64,000 nucleotides of DNA from Actinoplanes sp. NBRC 103695 (lineage in GTDB: Bacteria; Actinomycetota; Actinomycetes; Mycobacteriales; Micromonosporaceae): NCBI RefSeq assembly GCF_030269485.1, contig NZ_BSTL01000025.1, positions 1-64,000 on the forward strand, given 5' to 3'. The notes beneath the pieces are model-generated. The model had not been told where the DNA came from and searched no databases. It was given only the letters and a program-made list of their open reading frames with translations. This document shows positions 25,271 through 33,715 of the stretch, in pieces. The position numbers were made by a program, and so were the translations under genes. The stretch's first letter is position 1. Each line of letters opens with the position of its first letter.

Positions 25271-26056
25271 CTAGTTGAGTATTCGCCCGAGGGCCCGCGT
25301 GACCAGCCGGAGCGCGGGCGCGACGGCTCTCGGGTCCAGGGCGTTCACCCGGCCGGCCACCTCCACCGCCACGTCGCGCCCGGGGATGACCTCCGCCAGT
25401 CCCCCGAGGCCGCGCCCCGACTCCTCGCAGTCGTAGGCGACACCGCCGCTCCGGATCCGGTCGAGCTCGCGCCGCAGCCGGCGCGGATCGGTGATCGTGC
25501 GCGGCCCGGTCGCGGCCAGCGACGCCGCGCAGATCCCATCGACGACCTCGGGGCTCGCGGCAGCCAGCAACGCCTTGCCGGCCGCACAGGCATGTGCCGC
25601 GACGGCCCTTTGCTCTGAGCACATATGCGCATCACGTGAAGCATGCCTCTCACGCTCGCTTTGCTCTGAGCACATACACGCATCACCCGGGTCGGCGGAA
25701 GCCAGGCGGATCGCGTACGGACCGTCGAGAACGGTCAGGTGGGCGGTCAGACCGGTGGCGGCGGTCAGGTCGGTCAGATGCGGCTCGGCCAGCGTGCGCA
25801 GGTCACCGTCGGTGGCGGCCAGCCGGCCGGTGGCGGCGACGAGCTCACCCAGCCGCAGGCCGGCGCCGGCCCGCCACAGAAATCCGTAGCGGACCAGCTC
25901 GGCGACCAGCCGCGAGGTGGTGGACATCGGCAACCCGGAACGACGGCTGACCTCGGAGACGCGCAGCGAGCGGTGGACGTCGTCGAAGCAGGTCAGGACG
26001 GCTGCGATGCGGGCGACGGCGACGTCGGGGATGTTCCGCTGAGCGGCACGTTCCAT
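25271..26056 (-). CDS. IclR-family regulator with an in-frame repeat insertion
   Basis: This 261-residue protein has an N-terminal winged helix (about 10-65; SEVSRRSGLPMSTTSRLVAEL) and a C-terminal IclR effector domain (about 85-255). It is divergent from shikimate dehydrogenase and the Nramp-like transporter and very likely controls them. Between ADPGDA and RAVAAHACAAGKALLA the protein carries a segment CMCSEQSERERHASRDAHMC plus SEQ (about 127-149) that other IclR proteins lack. It is encoded by two copies of an AT-richer repeat. Start ATG 26056 follows AAGGAGA. Confidence 0.85.
   Translation of the reverse strand: MERAAQRNIPDVAVARIAAVLTCFDDVHRSLRVSEVSRRSGLPMSTTSRLVAELVRYGFLWRAGAGLRLGELVAATGRLAATDGDLRTLAEPHLTDLTAATGLTAHLTVLDGPYAIRLASADPGDACMCSEQSERERHASRDAHMCSEQRAVAAHACAAGKALLAAASPEVVDGICAASLAATGPRTITDPRRLRRELDRIRSGGVAYDCEESGRGLGGLAEVIPGRDVAVEVAGRVNALDPRAVAPALRLVTRALGRILN
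25609..25690. repeat. Two repeat units inserted in frame within the iclR gene
   Basis: TTTGCTCTGAGCACATA, followed by TG or CA and then CGCATCAC, occurs at 25609 and again at 25660, a spacing of 51 bp (17 codons). Each copy contains the near-palindrome TGCTCTGAGCA. The block is visibly less GC-rich than its surroundings. Confidence 0.8.
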
Positions 26057-26136
26057 CGCTTCTCCTTGACAGGGAGGTGGCTGCGCCGGTTACTAACGTA
26101 CCAGTTCGTACATCAAGTTTTAACGATGGAGCGTGG

Positions 26137-26997
26137 ATGACCTCGATCCGGTGCGGCCTGATCGGCGCGGGCATAGCGACCTCGCTGTCCCCCGCCCTGC
26201 ACGAGGCCGAGGGCCGTGCGCACGGGCTGGATCTGGCGTACACCCTGATCGACGTCGACCGCCCGGGCACGCCGCACGACCTGGGCACCCTGCTGGCTCG
26301 CGCCGAGTCCGCCGGCCTCGCCGGGGTCAACGTGACGCACCCGTTCAAGCAGCAGGTGGTCGGCCTGCTCGACGAGTTGTCGCCGCAGGCGCGGGACATC
26401 GGCGCGGTCAACACCGTGGTCTTCCGGAACGGCCGGCGCTTCGGCGACAACACCGACGCGCACGGCTTCGCGCAGGCGTTCCGGCACGGGTTGCCCGACG
26501 CGGCGATCGACCGGGTGGTGCAACTCGGGGCGGGCGGCGCGGGTGCGGCCTGCGCGTTCGCTCAGCTTGCTCTGGGCGTACGCCAATTGGTCGTGATCGA
26601 CCCCGACGAACAGCGACGGGGCCTGCTCGCCGAAGCCCTCAGCGCCCGCTTCGAGATCGACCGCATCGCGGTCGCGCCTCCCGACCATCTCCCGGACGCG
26701 CTGGCCGCGGCGAACGGCCTGGTCAACGCCACCCCGGTCGGCATGCTCGCGCAGCCGGGCCTGCCGCTGCCGGTCGAGTTGCTGCATCCGGGGCTGTGGG
26801 TCGCCGACATCGTCTACATGCCCATGGAGACCGCCCTGCTGCGCGCCGCCGATCGGCTCGGCCTGCGCGCGCTCGGCGGCACCGCGATGTGCGTCTACCA
26901 GGCCGCGGCCGCGTTCGAGCTGTTCACCGGGCTCGTGGCGGACACCCGCCGGATGTTCGACCACCTGGAAAACCTGCTGCACGGAGGTATCCGATGA
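26137..26997 (+). CDS. aroE: Shikimate/quinate dehydrogenase (AroE family)
   Basis: This 286-residue enzyme interconverts 3-dehydroshikimate and shikimate (or quinate) with a nicotinamide cofactor. The substrate-binding ATSLSPALHEAEG and the catalytic-Lys motif GVNVTHPFKQQVVGLLD lie in the N-terminal half, with DNTDAHGFAQAF following. The dinucleotide fold is LGAGGAGAACAFA (about 128-140), and TPVGM and YQAAAAFELFTG complete the signature. Its place beside an IclR regulator and a transporter, not in the aro biosynthetic operon, argues for a catabolic YdiB/QsuD-like role. It overlaps the transporter gene by 4 bp. Confidence 0.9.
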   Translation: MTSIRCGLIGAGIATSLSPALHEAEGRAHGLDLAYTLIDVDRPGTPHDLGTLLARAESAGLAGVNVTHPFKQQVVGLLDELSPQARDIGAVNTVVFRNGRRFGDNTDAHGFAQAFRHGLPDAAIDRVVQLGAGGAGAACAFAQLALGVRQLVVIDPDEQRRGLLAEALSARFEIDRIAVAPPDHLPDALAAANGLVNATPVGMLAQPGLPLPVELLHPGLWVADIVYMPMETALLRAADRLGLRALGGTAMCVYQAAAAFELFTGLVADTRRMFDHLENLLHGGIR

Positions 26998-28382
26998 GCC
27001 GTCCGCCCGATTCCGAACCCGTCCTCCAGGATCTGCCCGAACCCCTGTCCCTGCGCAAGATGATCGGGCCCGGCGTCGTCGCGGTCGGCATCGGCCTGGC
27101 CGCCGGCGAGATCATCCTGTGGCCGTACCTGACCGCGATCGGCGGGCTCGGGCTGCTCTGGCTGGCGATCACCACGCTCGTCGTGCAGTTCGTGATCAAC
27201 ATGGAGATCGAGCGGTACACCCTGGCCACCGGGCAGACCGCGGTCGCCGGATTCTCCCGATGGTGGAAGGGCTGGGGTGTGATCATCTGCCTGGCCGGGG
27301 CGTTCCAGTACGTCTGGCCAGGGTGGGCCACCAGCGGCTCCACCGTCTTCACCTATCTGGTCGGCGGCGGCGACCCGGTGTGGATCACCGTCATCGCGCT
27401 CGTGCTCATCGGCGTACTCCTCAGCGTCTCCAAGGTCATATACTCCACGATCGAGCGCGTGGAGGCCGTCAAGGTCGGACTGACCCTGTTCTTCCTGGCC
27501 GTCGTGGTGGTGTTCGTGATCTCCGCGTCCACCTGGGGCAAGGGCGCCAAGGAGGCGGTCACCGGGTTCGGGCAGATTCCCGAGGCGATCACGTTCACGC
27601 TGATCCTGAGCGCGATCGGGGCGGCCGGCGCCGGCGGTGTGCACAATCTGGTGCTGAGCAACTGGATCCGGGACAAACGGTACGGGATGGGCGCGCACGT
27701 GCCTCGCCTGATCTCGCCGATCACCGGCCAGGAGGAGGCCTCCGGGGCGGCTCGCTACACGTTCCCGCAGGACCCGGCCAACCTGTCGCGCTGGCGGGTG
27801 TGGTGGAAGCGGGCCAACACTGAGCACCTGGTGGCGTTCCTGCTCGTCTGCTTCCTGACGATCACGATCATGAGCCTTCTCGCGTACGAGACGCTCTTCG
27901 GCCGTGACGACCTCAAGAGCGACCCGTCGTTCCTGCGCATCGAAGGTGATGTGCTGGCCGACTCGGTCGGACCGTGGCTGAAGATCCTGTTCTTCGCGAT
28001 CGCCGCGGTGTCGCTGTGGGCCGCCGCGATGGGCCTGCTCGACGTGATCGGCCGGGTGGCGAGCGACTTCATCGTCTCCAACTTCGGCTCCCGCGTCTCG
28101 GAGTCGAAGCTGTATCTCGGCGTGGTGTGGGCCGAGATCCTGCTGGGGTCGATCATCCTGCTGGCCGGCTTCACCCAGCCGCTCGGCCTGCTGATCGTGT
28201 CCACCTGCGCGGCGTCGGTGGTCACCCTGCTCTATTCGTGCCTGCTGGTGAAACTCAACGTACGCGACCTGCCGGCGGCCATCCGCCTGCGCGGCTGGCG
28301 GCTGATCGGCCTGCTCGCGGCGATCGCGTTCTACGGCTTCTTCGCGGTCGCGATGGTCGTGACCCAGCTGCAGAAACTGTAG
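26994..28382 (+). CDS. Nramp-fold transporter lacking the metal-binding motifs
   Basis: This 462-residue protein has about 11 membrane helices and the Nramp/LeuT-fold layout (TM1 GPGVVAVGIGLAAGEIILWP; TM6 GAAGAGGVHNLVLSNWIRD). Canonical Nramp proteins bind divalent metal through DPGN in TM1 and MPH in TM6; here these are AAGE and GGVHN, so manganese or iron transport is not supported. The ATGA overlap with shikimate dehydrogenase suggests uptake of the same pathway's substrate, perhaps shikimate, quinate or another organic acid; that is inference. Confidence 0.78.
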   Translation: MSRPPDSEPVLQDLPEPLSLRKMIGPGVVAVGIGLAAGEIILWPYLTAIGGLGLLWLAITTLVVQFVINMEIERYTLATGQTAVAGFSRWWKGWGVIICLAGAFQYVWPGWATSGSTVFTYLVGGGDPVWITVIALVLIGVLLSVSKVIYSTIERVEAVKVGLTLFFLAVVVVFVISASTWGKGAKEAVTGFGQIPEAITFTLILSAIGAAGAGGVHNLVLSNWIRDKRYGMGAHVPRLISPITGQEEASGAARYTFPQDPANLSRWRVWWKRANTEHLVAFLLVCFLTITIMSLLAYETLFGRDDLKSDPSFLRIEGDVLADSVGPWLKILFFAIAAVSLWAAAMGLLDVIGRVASDFIVSNFGSRVSESKLYLGVVWAEILLGSIILLAGFTQPLGLLIVSTCAASVVTLLYSCLLVKLNVRDLPAAIRLRGWRLIGLLAAIAFYGFFAVAMVVTQLQKL

Positions 28383-28395
28383 AGAAGGTGGCGGG

Positions 28396-28431
28396 GCGGC
28401 GGGAGCGCCTGTGGCCGGGCGCTCCCGCCGC
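28396..28431. terminator. Bidirectional hairpin terminator
   Basis: GCGGCGGGAGCGCC pairs perfectly with GGCGCTCCCGCCGC across an 8-nt loop. It lies between the stops of the transporter and the convergent DUF397 gene. Confidence 0.8.
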
Positions 28432-28437
28432 TGTCCG

Positions 28438-28662
28438 TCAGTCGATGAAGCCGAACTCGTCGGCCTTGCACCCGCTGACGAACGCCGCCCACTCCGCGTC
28501 GCTGAAACGCAGCGCGCCGGCCGTGGGCTCGGTGCTGTTCCGGACCGCGACGCCACCGTCGACGGCGGCCACCTCCACGCAGTGACCGGCGGCTCCGCTG
28601 AAGGAACTCTTCCGCCAGGCGGTCACGTCGCCCAGCTCCTCGGCACTGAGAAACACACTCAT
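28438..28662 (-). CDS. DUF397 domain protein
   Basis: This small 74-residue protein has the DUF397 signature: AWRKSSFSGAAGHCVEVA, then VAVRNSTEP and LRFSDAEWAAFVSGCK. DUF397 proteins are abundant in actinomycetes and usually sit beside an XRE-family regulator of the BldB/WhiJ type, with roles in differentiation; no such regulator is adjacent here, so this is an orphan. ATG 28662 follows GGGG at short distance; the TTG two codons upstream is less likely. Confidence 0.88.
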   Translation of the reverse strand: MSVFLSAEELGDVTAWRKSSFSGAAGHCVEVAAVDGGVAVRNSTEPTAGALRFSDAEWAAFVSGCKADEFGFID

Positions 28663-28911
28663 CCCCAAACACCTTTCGTTGTTCTCGTGGCCCCTTCCCT
28701 CTAGTCAAACAGCTACTAGTCGCAGGGCAACGGACAGAATGTGCGTTTACTGCGAGCTCTCCTCACGTTGAGCTGCCACTCCACTACGCAGAGGCATAGA
28801 CGGATGGGCCTTAATTGATCAAGTTTGAGTCACCTTGACAACTCGCTACCATGACCAGGCTTTGCATTCGTGCGCCGTCCAGCATGGAGGGCCCGACTTC
28901 AGGGACGACAG
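28663..28911 (+). promoter_or_regulatory. Divergent upstream region of the caspase-EAL gene
   Basis: This 249-bp stretch has no gene and is more AT-rich than its surroundings. A possible promoter toward the caspase-EAL gene is TTGAGT, 16 nt, then TACCAT (about 28823-28850). The assignment rests on weak consensus matches only. Confidence 0.3.
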
Positions 28912-31131
28912 GTGGCCGGTCGGCGCAGTGCGGTGATCATCGGCGTCGACGACTCCGCTCTCGACGCCGGTCTTCCCTCGCTGCGTAACGCCGAAAAAGA
29001 CGCACTGTCGGTGCGAGATGTTCTCTGCGATCCCGAGATCGGCACCTTCGACCCGGCCGACGTCGCACTTCACCTCGGACCCGACGCCACGGTCGACGCG
29101 GTCAAGGCCTCGCTGTCCCGCGCGGTTCGCGAGTCCGATGTTGATGACGTGCTCCTGGTCTACTTCGCCGGGCACACCATGGCCCCCGAGTGGAGCCACG
29201 ACACCGACGTCTACCTGGTCACCTCCGACCTCGACGACCGGGCGCTCTCCCAGAACCCGGACGCCGGCCTGCGGATGGCCTACCTCAAACGGGACGTACT
29301 GGGCAAATGCCGCGGCACCGCCCTGCTGATCCTCGACTGCTGCCGCGCGGGCAGCCTGCTCGCCACCCCGGGCCAGCGGATCGACCTGATCAGCCACGAG
29401 GGGCGGCCGGAGGCGCGCTACAGCGCGCTCATGGCCAGCACGCACGACCGTCCCGGCGCCCTCTCCCGCCACGTGCTCGCCGGCCTGCGCGGCCAGGCGA
29501 TGGACCGCCGCGGGCAGGTGACGTTCCAGGCCATGAGCAACTACGTCCTGGAACAGGACCTGGACCCGGCCCCGGGCGTCGTGACGAAGAGCTGGGGCGG
29601 CACCACCGTCCTCACCCGGCCGGGCGACGACCATTCCGAATCCGACCGCCCGGCCCTGACCTCGATGCCGGACGGCGTCATCCTGGAACGTCTGGAAAAC
29701 CCGCTCGACCGGTACGCCGACGACATCCTCGCCCTCATCGACCGCATCTCCCGATTCGCCGCGGAGCCCCAGGCCTCGGGCGTTTCGCCGGACGGCGGCG
29801 AACGGGTCGAATACCTCCGTGCCGCCATGGGTGCCGATTCGGTGGCCCTTCTCGAGTACACCGCCACCGGTGTCGTGACGATCGACGGCACCTCCCGGTT
29901 CGACCGCGAGCGTCTGCAGCACTTCCTCCGGCCGCCGGAGGACGAGTTCATCCCGTCGAACCCGGTGTGGTTCGGCCACACCGTCCAGTACGACGGTCTC
30001 ACGCTGTTCTGCGCACCGATCACCCGTGCGCTCTTCCTCGTGGTGGTGGACCCGCGACCGGAACTCGCGGCGATCGGGCAACCCCTGGCCAAGGTGCTGG
30101 AGACCGTCTGGCGCTCCGACTTCGCCGCGCACCCGCTGGAGGCGGAGACGCTGGTGCTGACCGCCCTGCGGCAAACCTGCGGCCGGCTACCCACCGCCCT
30201 GTACGAGCGCTGCTTCCAGCTCTACCAGGAGATTCTGCGGACGCTGAGCATCGTCTTCCAACCCATCGTCACGATCGGGGCGACCTGGCACCAGGTCGGC
30301 GTGCACAGCTACGAGGCGCTGGCCCGCCGCTCACTCGCCGACCAGAGCGCGCCGGGCGCCATGCTGCAGGTCGCACACACCTGGGGCGACCGTTTCGTCA
30401 TCGAACGAGACAAGATCATTACCGAGAAGGCCCTTCTGGCGTACGCCCGTGCGCACACCGACGGCCCCTGGGACGTGCCGAAACCGGTGTCCGTCAACGT
30501 CTCCGTCCGATCGCTGCTCAGCGACTCCTACATCGCCACCCTGCGCGCCGCGATCGCCGCCGCGAACCTCGAACCGAGCGCCGTCACCCTGGAGATCTCC
30601 GAGGGCGACCCGATCGAGCCGCGCAGCGACGAGCAATGGCCGGACGAGCCGCACGCCCACTTCCACAACCGCCTGGCCGCGATCGCGCGCGACGTCGGCG
30701 TGGCGTTCGCGGTCGACGACTTCGGCTCCGGTTACGCGTCGACCTCCCGGATGGCGGAACTCCCACTGACCCAGATCAAGGTGGACCGCGCGGTCCTGCA
30801 CCACCGGACAGCCCTGCAGGAACTCGACTTCATCGTGTCGGTGGCCCGCGACGCCCACGACCGGGGCGAAACCCACGCTCCCCGGGTGGTGATCGTCGAG
30901 GGCGTCGACGCCGAATCGCCGGTGACCCTGCGGCAGATCCACGAGAACAAGATCCGGCACGTCCAGGGCTACATCACCGGGCAGCCGGCCGCGGCGACGC
31001 TGCGGCAGATGGCCCTCGAGACCCGGAAGGAGATAGCCGACCGTGTCAGTGGCGACGTCGACCCCCGTGCGATTGAACTTGCCCGAGGAGGTCCTGCGGG
31101 AGATCGCGCTTCCCTACGAAAAGGTGCGTGA
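28912..31131 (+). CDS. Caspase-like peptidase fused to an EAL (c-di-GMP phosphodiesterase) domain
   Basis: This 739-residue fusion has a peptidase C14 domain at about 5-235, with the catalytic His in VYFAGHT (88) and Cys in LILDCCRAGS (144). A GAF-like alpha/beta middle region spans about 255-405. The EAL domain spans about 435-705 and keeps E in YEALARR (468), NVSVRS, LEISEGD, DDFGSGYAS (602-603), IKVDRAV, VEGVDAE (663) and VQGYITGQP, so c-di-GMP hydrolysis looks possible. The GTG at 28912 has AGGGA upstream; an in-frame GTG at 28870 is an alternative. Bacterial caspases are associated with regulated cell death and conflict systems; the second-messenger domain suggests c-di-GMP control. No signal peptide or membrane segment. 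Confidence 0.85.
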   Translation: MAGRRSAVIIGVDDSALDAGLPSLRNAEKDALSVRDVLCDPEIGTFDPADVALHLGPDATVDAVKASLSRAVRESDVDDVLLVYFAGHTMAPEWSHDTDVYLVTSDLDDRALSQNPDAGLRMAYLKRDVLGKCRGTALLILDCCRAGSLLATPGQRIDLISHEGRPEARYSALMASTHDRPGALSRHVLAGLRGQAMDRRGQVTFQAMSNYVLEQDLDPAPGVVTKSWGGTTVLTRPGDDHSESDRPALTSMPDGVILERLENPLDRYADDILALIDRISRFAAEPQASGVSPDGGERVEYLRAAMGADSVALLEYTATGVVTIDGTSRFDRERLQHFLRPPEDEFIPSNPVWFGHTVQYDGLTLFCAPITRALFLVVVDPRPELAAIGQPLAKVLETVWRSDFAAHPLEAETLVLTALRQTCGRLPTALYERCFQLYQEILRTLSIVFQPIVTIGATWHQVGVHSYEALARRSLADQSAPGAMLQVAHTWGDRFVIERDKIITEKALLAYARAHTDGPWDVPKPVSVNVSVRSLLSDSYIATLRAAIAAANLEPSAVTLEISEGDPIEPRSDEQWPDEPHAHFHNRLAAIARDVGVAFAVDDFGSGYASTSRMAELPLTQIKVDRAVLHHRTALQELDFIVSVARDAHDRGETHAPRVVIVEGVDAESPVTLRQIHENKIRHVQGYITGQPAAATLRQMALETRKEIADRVSGDVDPRAIELARGGPAGDRASLRKGA

Positions 31132-31393
31132 CGTCGAGGGCGTCATCGTCGCCATCGACGGAATCAACGCGTCCGCCAGCATCGTCACCCTGGCCACCCT
31201 CCAGCAGTACGCGCCCCGGCTGGCCACCTCGATCCGGCAGTGGCGCCTGCGCCGGCCGCGGCGGGCCGGCGACGAGCCGATCAAGCTGACGGTCCGCGGC
31301 CCCGAGATCAGCCTGTCGATCGACCTGCCACCGAACGTCAGCACCGAGCAGCTGCTGGGCCGCCTCGACCCGCTGCTCCTGGGATCACCGTAA
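31043..31393 (+). CDS. Small EACC1-like partner of the caspase-EAL protein
   Basis: This 116-residue protein begins with GTG inside the last 89 nt of the caspase-EAL gene, a long overlap that ties their expression together. It has a strand-helix-strand layout: GVIVAIDGINASASIVTLAT, then a basic helix ending IRQWRLRRPRR, then IKLTVRGPEISLSIDLP and a final helix. This resembles the effector-associated constant component 1 (EACC1) proteins that accompany caspase and trypsin effectors in actinobacterial conflict systems. The match is by pattern only and needs a profile search. Confidence 0.6.
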   Translation: MSVATSTPVRLNLPEEVLREIALPYEKVRDVEGVIVAIDGINASASIVTLATLQQYAPRLATSIRQWRLRRPRRAGDEPIKLTVRGPEISLSIDLPPNVSTEQLLGRLDPLLLGSP

Positions 31394-31915
31394 TCCCACG
31401 CAGTCCCAGTCCCAGAAGGTGTGCAGGTAGACCAGCGTCCCGGTCATCCACTCCTCGTAGGACGACAGCTTGACCACCTGGAACGCAGCGTCCGGGATCC
31501 GCAGCGACGGCTTCCGGAACCCGTGGTCACCGCCCGGCGTGAAACCGCGGCGTGAGTAATAGGCCGGGTCGCCTTCAAGAAACAGCAGGGGTACGCCGCG
31601 CGCGTCGAGCAGCGCGACCCCGTGCTCGATCAGCCGCTTGCCGACACCCTGCCGCTGCCTGTCCGGCGCGACCGCGATCGGGCTGAGCACCTGCACATCC
31701 ACCAGCCGCTCGGGCGCGTCCAGCAGGTTCTTGGTGAACAACACATGCCCGACCACCACACCGTCGTCCTCGGCGACCACACCCGTGCGGCCCGGTTCGT
31801 CACGCCGCAAGGCGTCAACCAGTTCGGCGACCTTGTCGCCATCCTCGCCGAACGCCACCCGGTGCAACTCACGCACCGCATCATGATCGGCGACCGCCTC
31901 TTCACGAAGGATCAC
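31385..31915 (-). CDS. GNAT-family N-acetyltransferase (YhbS-like)
   Basis: This 176-residue acetyltransferase has the acetyl-CoA binding signature VLSPIAVAPDRQRQGVGKRL near residues 77-96 and FLEGDPAYYSRRGF near 115, typical of the YhbS/predicted acetyltransferase subgroup. The acceptor is unknown. Its 3' end overlaps the end of the EACC1-like gene by 9 bp on the opposite strand, so it is not part of that operon. Confidence 0.85.
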   Translation of the reverse strand: MILREEAVADHDAVRELHRVAFGEDGDKVAELVDALRRDEPGRTGVVAEDDGVVVGHVLFTKNLLDAPERLVDVQVLSPIAVAPDRQRQGVGKRLIEHGVALLDARGVPLLFLEGDPAYYSRRGFTPGGDHGFRKPSLRIPDAAFQVVKLSSYEEWMTGTLVYLHTFWDWDCVGLR

Positions 31916-31946
31916 GCCGCGCGACGTTACCGGGCATCATGTCCGC

Positions 31947-33038
31947 GTGACTGTCATTTTCGACGGCGAGATCCACGTCCACTACCGCTTCATCAACCTG
32001 ACCGTCGACGACGACCTGCCCGACCTGTCGCACGCCTCAGGCGGCCAGCGCAACGGCCTGTGCGGCGCCGCCGAGCCCGGCGCGCTCGCGATGATCACCG
32101 GCCTGCACACCGGACCCGTGCCCTTCACCATGACCTGGCACGACACCGAGCCGCCGCCCGCCGACGACTGGGAGGAGGTGGTGGAGGTCCCCTTCGAGGC
32201 GGCGTCGCACGACGTCACCCTCTCCGCCTTCGAGGAGTCCCACCAGCTACGCCTCCCGGCGACCGGCAGCCTCCGCGCCCGCTACTGCGCGACCGGCATG
32301 GAGGAGGCCACCGACCTGGAGACTCCGGTCGACCGCTACCTGCTCCAGCTCTGGCCGGCGGCGCCCGCGCCCGACGCCATCCTGCGGGAGACGAGCCGGA
32401 GCGCCGCGTACTGGCACGGCGTCGCGCAGGAGACCCCGCCGCCACCGACCCAGGCCGAACGGGCCGCGGCCCGCGCCGCCGAGGAGCAGAAGAAGGCAGC
32501 CCAGCAGGCCCAGTGGGCAGCCGAACGCGAACGCCGCGAATGGGGCGGCGTGGCACCCACACCCCGTCTGCGCGAGCTGACCGGCAACGCCCGCACCATG
32601 GCCGCCACCCACCGCGACCTGCTCGACGACCTGGCCCTGCTGCCCGCGCCACGCCAGCGGGAGATCGCGCGCTGGCTCGCCCGCGAGGCTTTCACGCACG
32701 CCGGCCTCACCGACGACCCGCAAGCGGTGGCAGCCCTGGACGCCCTGGACCGAGACGTCCCGCTGCCGCCACCTTTCACCGACCTGGATGCGGCATTCGC
32801 ACATCTCCATCCAGACCCGACAAGGTTGATCGCGTCGTCCAGGTTCGTCAGGCCGGACGACCCGCCCCCGCCCCGCTACCCGATCCACCGCCCGTCCTTC
32901 GCGATCCCGGCCCTCTTCGGCGCAACCGAGGACGACCCGCTGCAGGCAGTGGTCGAGGCGTTCACCCACACCGAAGCGACCTACGAGGACCGCGCAGCCG
33001 ACCTCGTCGCCGCCCTACGAGCCCGCTTCCTCGTCTGA
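31947..33038 (+). CDS. Protein of unknown function with ComJ-like N-terminal half
   Basis: This 363-residue protein is one I cannot place in a named family. Residues 1-150 form a beta-rich domain (GLCGAAEPGALAMITGLHTG, FTMTWHDTEPP, LPATGSLRARYCATGMEE) similar in style to small competence/immunity-type domains of actinobacteria. Residues about 160-205 are an Ala/Glu/Gln-rich coiled coil, and the rest is helical (LALLPAPRQREIARWLAREA). It starts 31 bp from the divergent GNAT gene and is separated by one base from the GIY-YIG gene, so the two are probably co-expressed. Confidence 0.6.
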   Translation: MTVIFDGEIHVHYRFINLTVDDDLPDLSHASGGQRNGLCGAAEPGALAMITGLHTGPVPFTMTWHDTEPPPADDWEEVVEVPFEAASHDVTLSAFEESHQLRLPATGSLRARYCATGMEEATDLETPVDRYLLQLWPAAPAPDAILRETSRSAAYWHGVAQETPPPPTQAERAAARAAEEQKKAAQQAQWAAERERREWGGVAPTPRLRELTGNARTMAATHRDLLDDLALLPAPRQREIARWLAREAFTHAGLTDDPQAVAALDALDRDVPLPPPFTDLDAAFAHLHPDPTRLIASSRFVRPDDPPPPRYPIHRPSFAIPALFGATEDDPLQAVVEAFTHTEATYEDRAADLVAALRARFLV

Positions 33039-33039
33039 C

Positions 33040-33648
33040 ATGGGCCCCGACGCGCTTCTGGATCCTCCACGGACATACGGTCGAGCCGACGTACTCGCGC
33101 GACCTTCCCCGGTGCCGCGCAAGTCCGGGGTGTACGGCTGGTACTTCGACGAGACGCCACCCGGCGTGCCGACCGACGGGTGCCACTCGACCGACGCCGG
33201 TCAGTTGCTGTACGTGGGAATCGCTCCTCGGGAGCCCGCCGCCAACGGTGCCTCGCCCAGCCGCCAGACTCTCCGGAACCGGCTGCGCAACCACTGCCGA
33301 GGCAACGCCTCGAGTTCCACGCTTCGCCTCACCCTCGGGTGCCTGCTCGCGGAACGCCTGGATCTGGGTCTGCGCCGGGTCGGCAACAGCGCCCGGCTGA
33401 CCTTCGTCGAAGGCGAGCACGTGCTCAGCGCCTGGATGGCCGACCACGCGCGGGTCGCGTGGATGGAACACGAGGAGCCGTGGCTGCTCGAGTTGGAGCT
33501 CATCAAGAACCTTGTGCTGCCGCTGAATCTGAAGGACAACAGCCACGGTCCATTCCGCGCGGCCCTGCGGGCGGCGCGGGCGGCCCAACGCGAGATAGCA
33601 CGCACCCTGCCGGTCGTCCCAGGTCCCGGCGGGACGGTCGCCGGCTGA
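33040..33648 (+). CDS. GIY-YIG-domain protein (putative nuclease)
   Basis: This 202-residue protein shows the GIY-YIG pattern: SGVYGWYF (GIY strand), LLYVGIAP (YIG strand), the Arg helix LRNRLRNHCRG, a Glu in PWLLELELIKN, and PLNLKDN with the late Asn. These are the residues that cut a phosphodiester bond in this superfamily. Stand-alone versions of this length are common in actinomycetes and of unknown purpose; a defence or repair role is possible. It follows the unknown protein with a one-base gap. Confidence 0.72.
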   Translation: MGPDALLDPPRTYGRADVLARPSPVPRKSGVYGWYFDETPPGVPTDGCHSTDAGQLLYVGIAPREPAANGASPSRQTLRNRLRNHCRGNASSSTLRLTLGCLLAERLDLGLRRVGNSARLTFVEGEHVLSAWMADHARVAWMEHEEPWLLELELIKNLVLPLNLKDNSHGPFRAALRAARAAQREIARTLPVVPGPGGTVAG

Positions 33649-33715
33649 TCGCTGTCGCACAGGCGCACGTGTCGAGTGGCCAGATGCCGCGTCAGCTCGG
33701 CGCTAGGGTTGCGGC

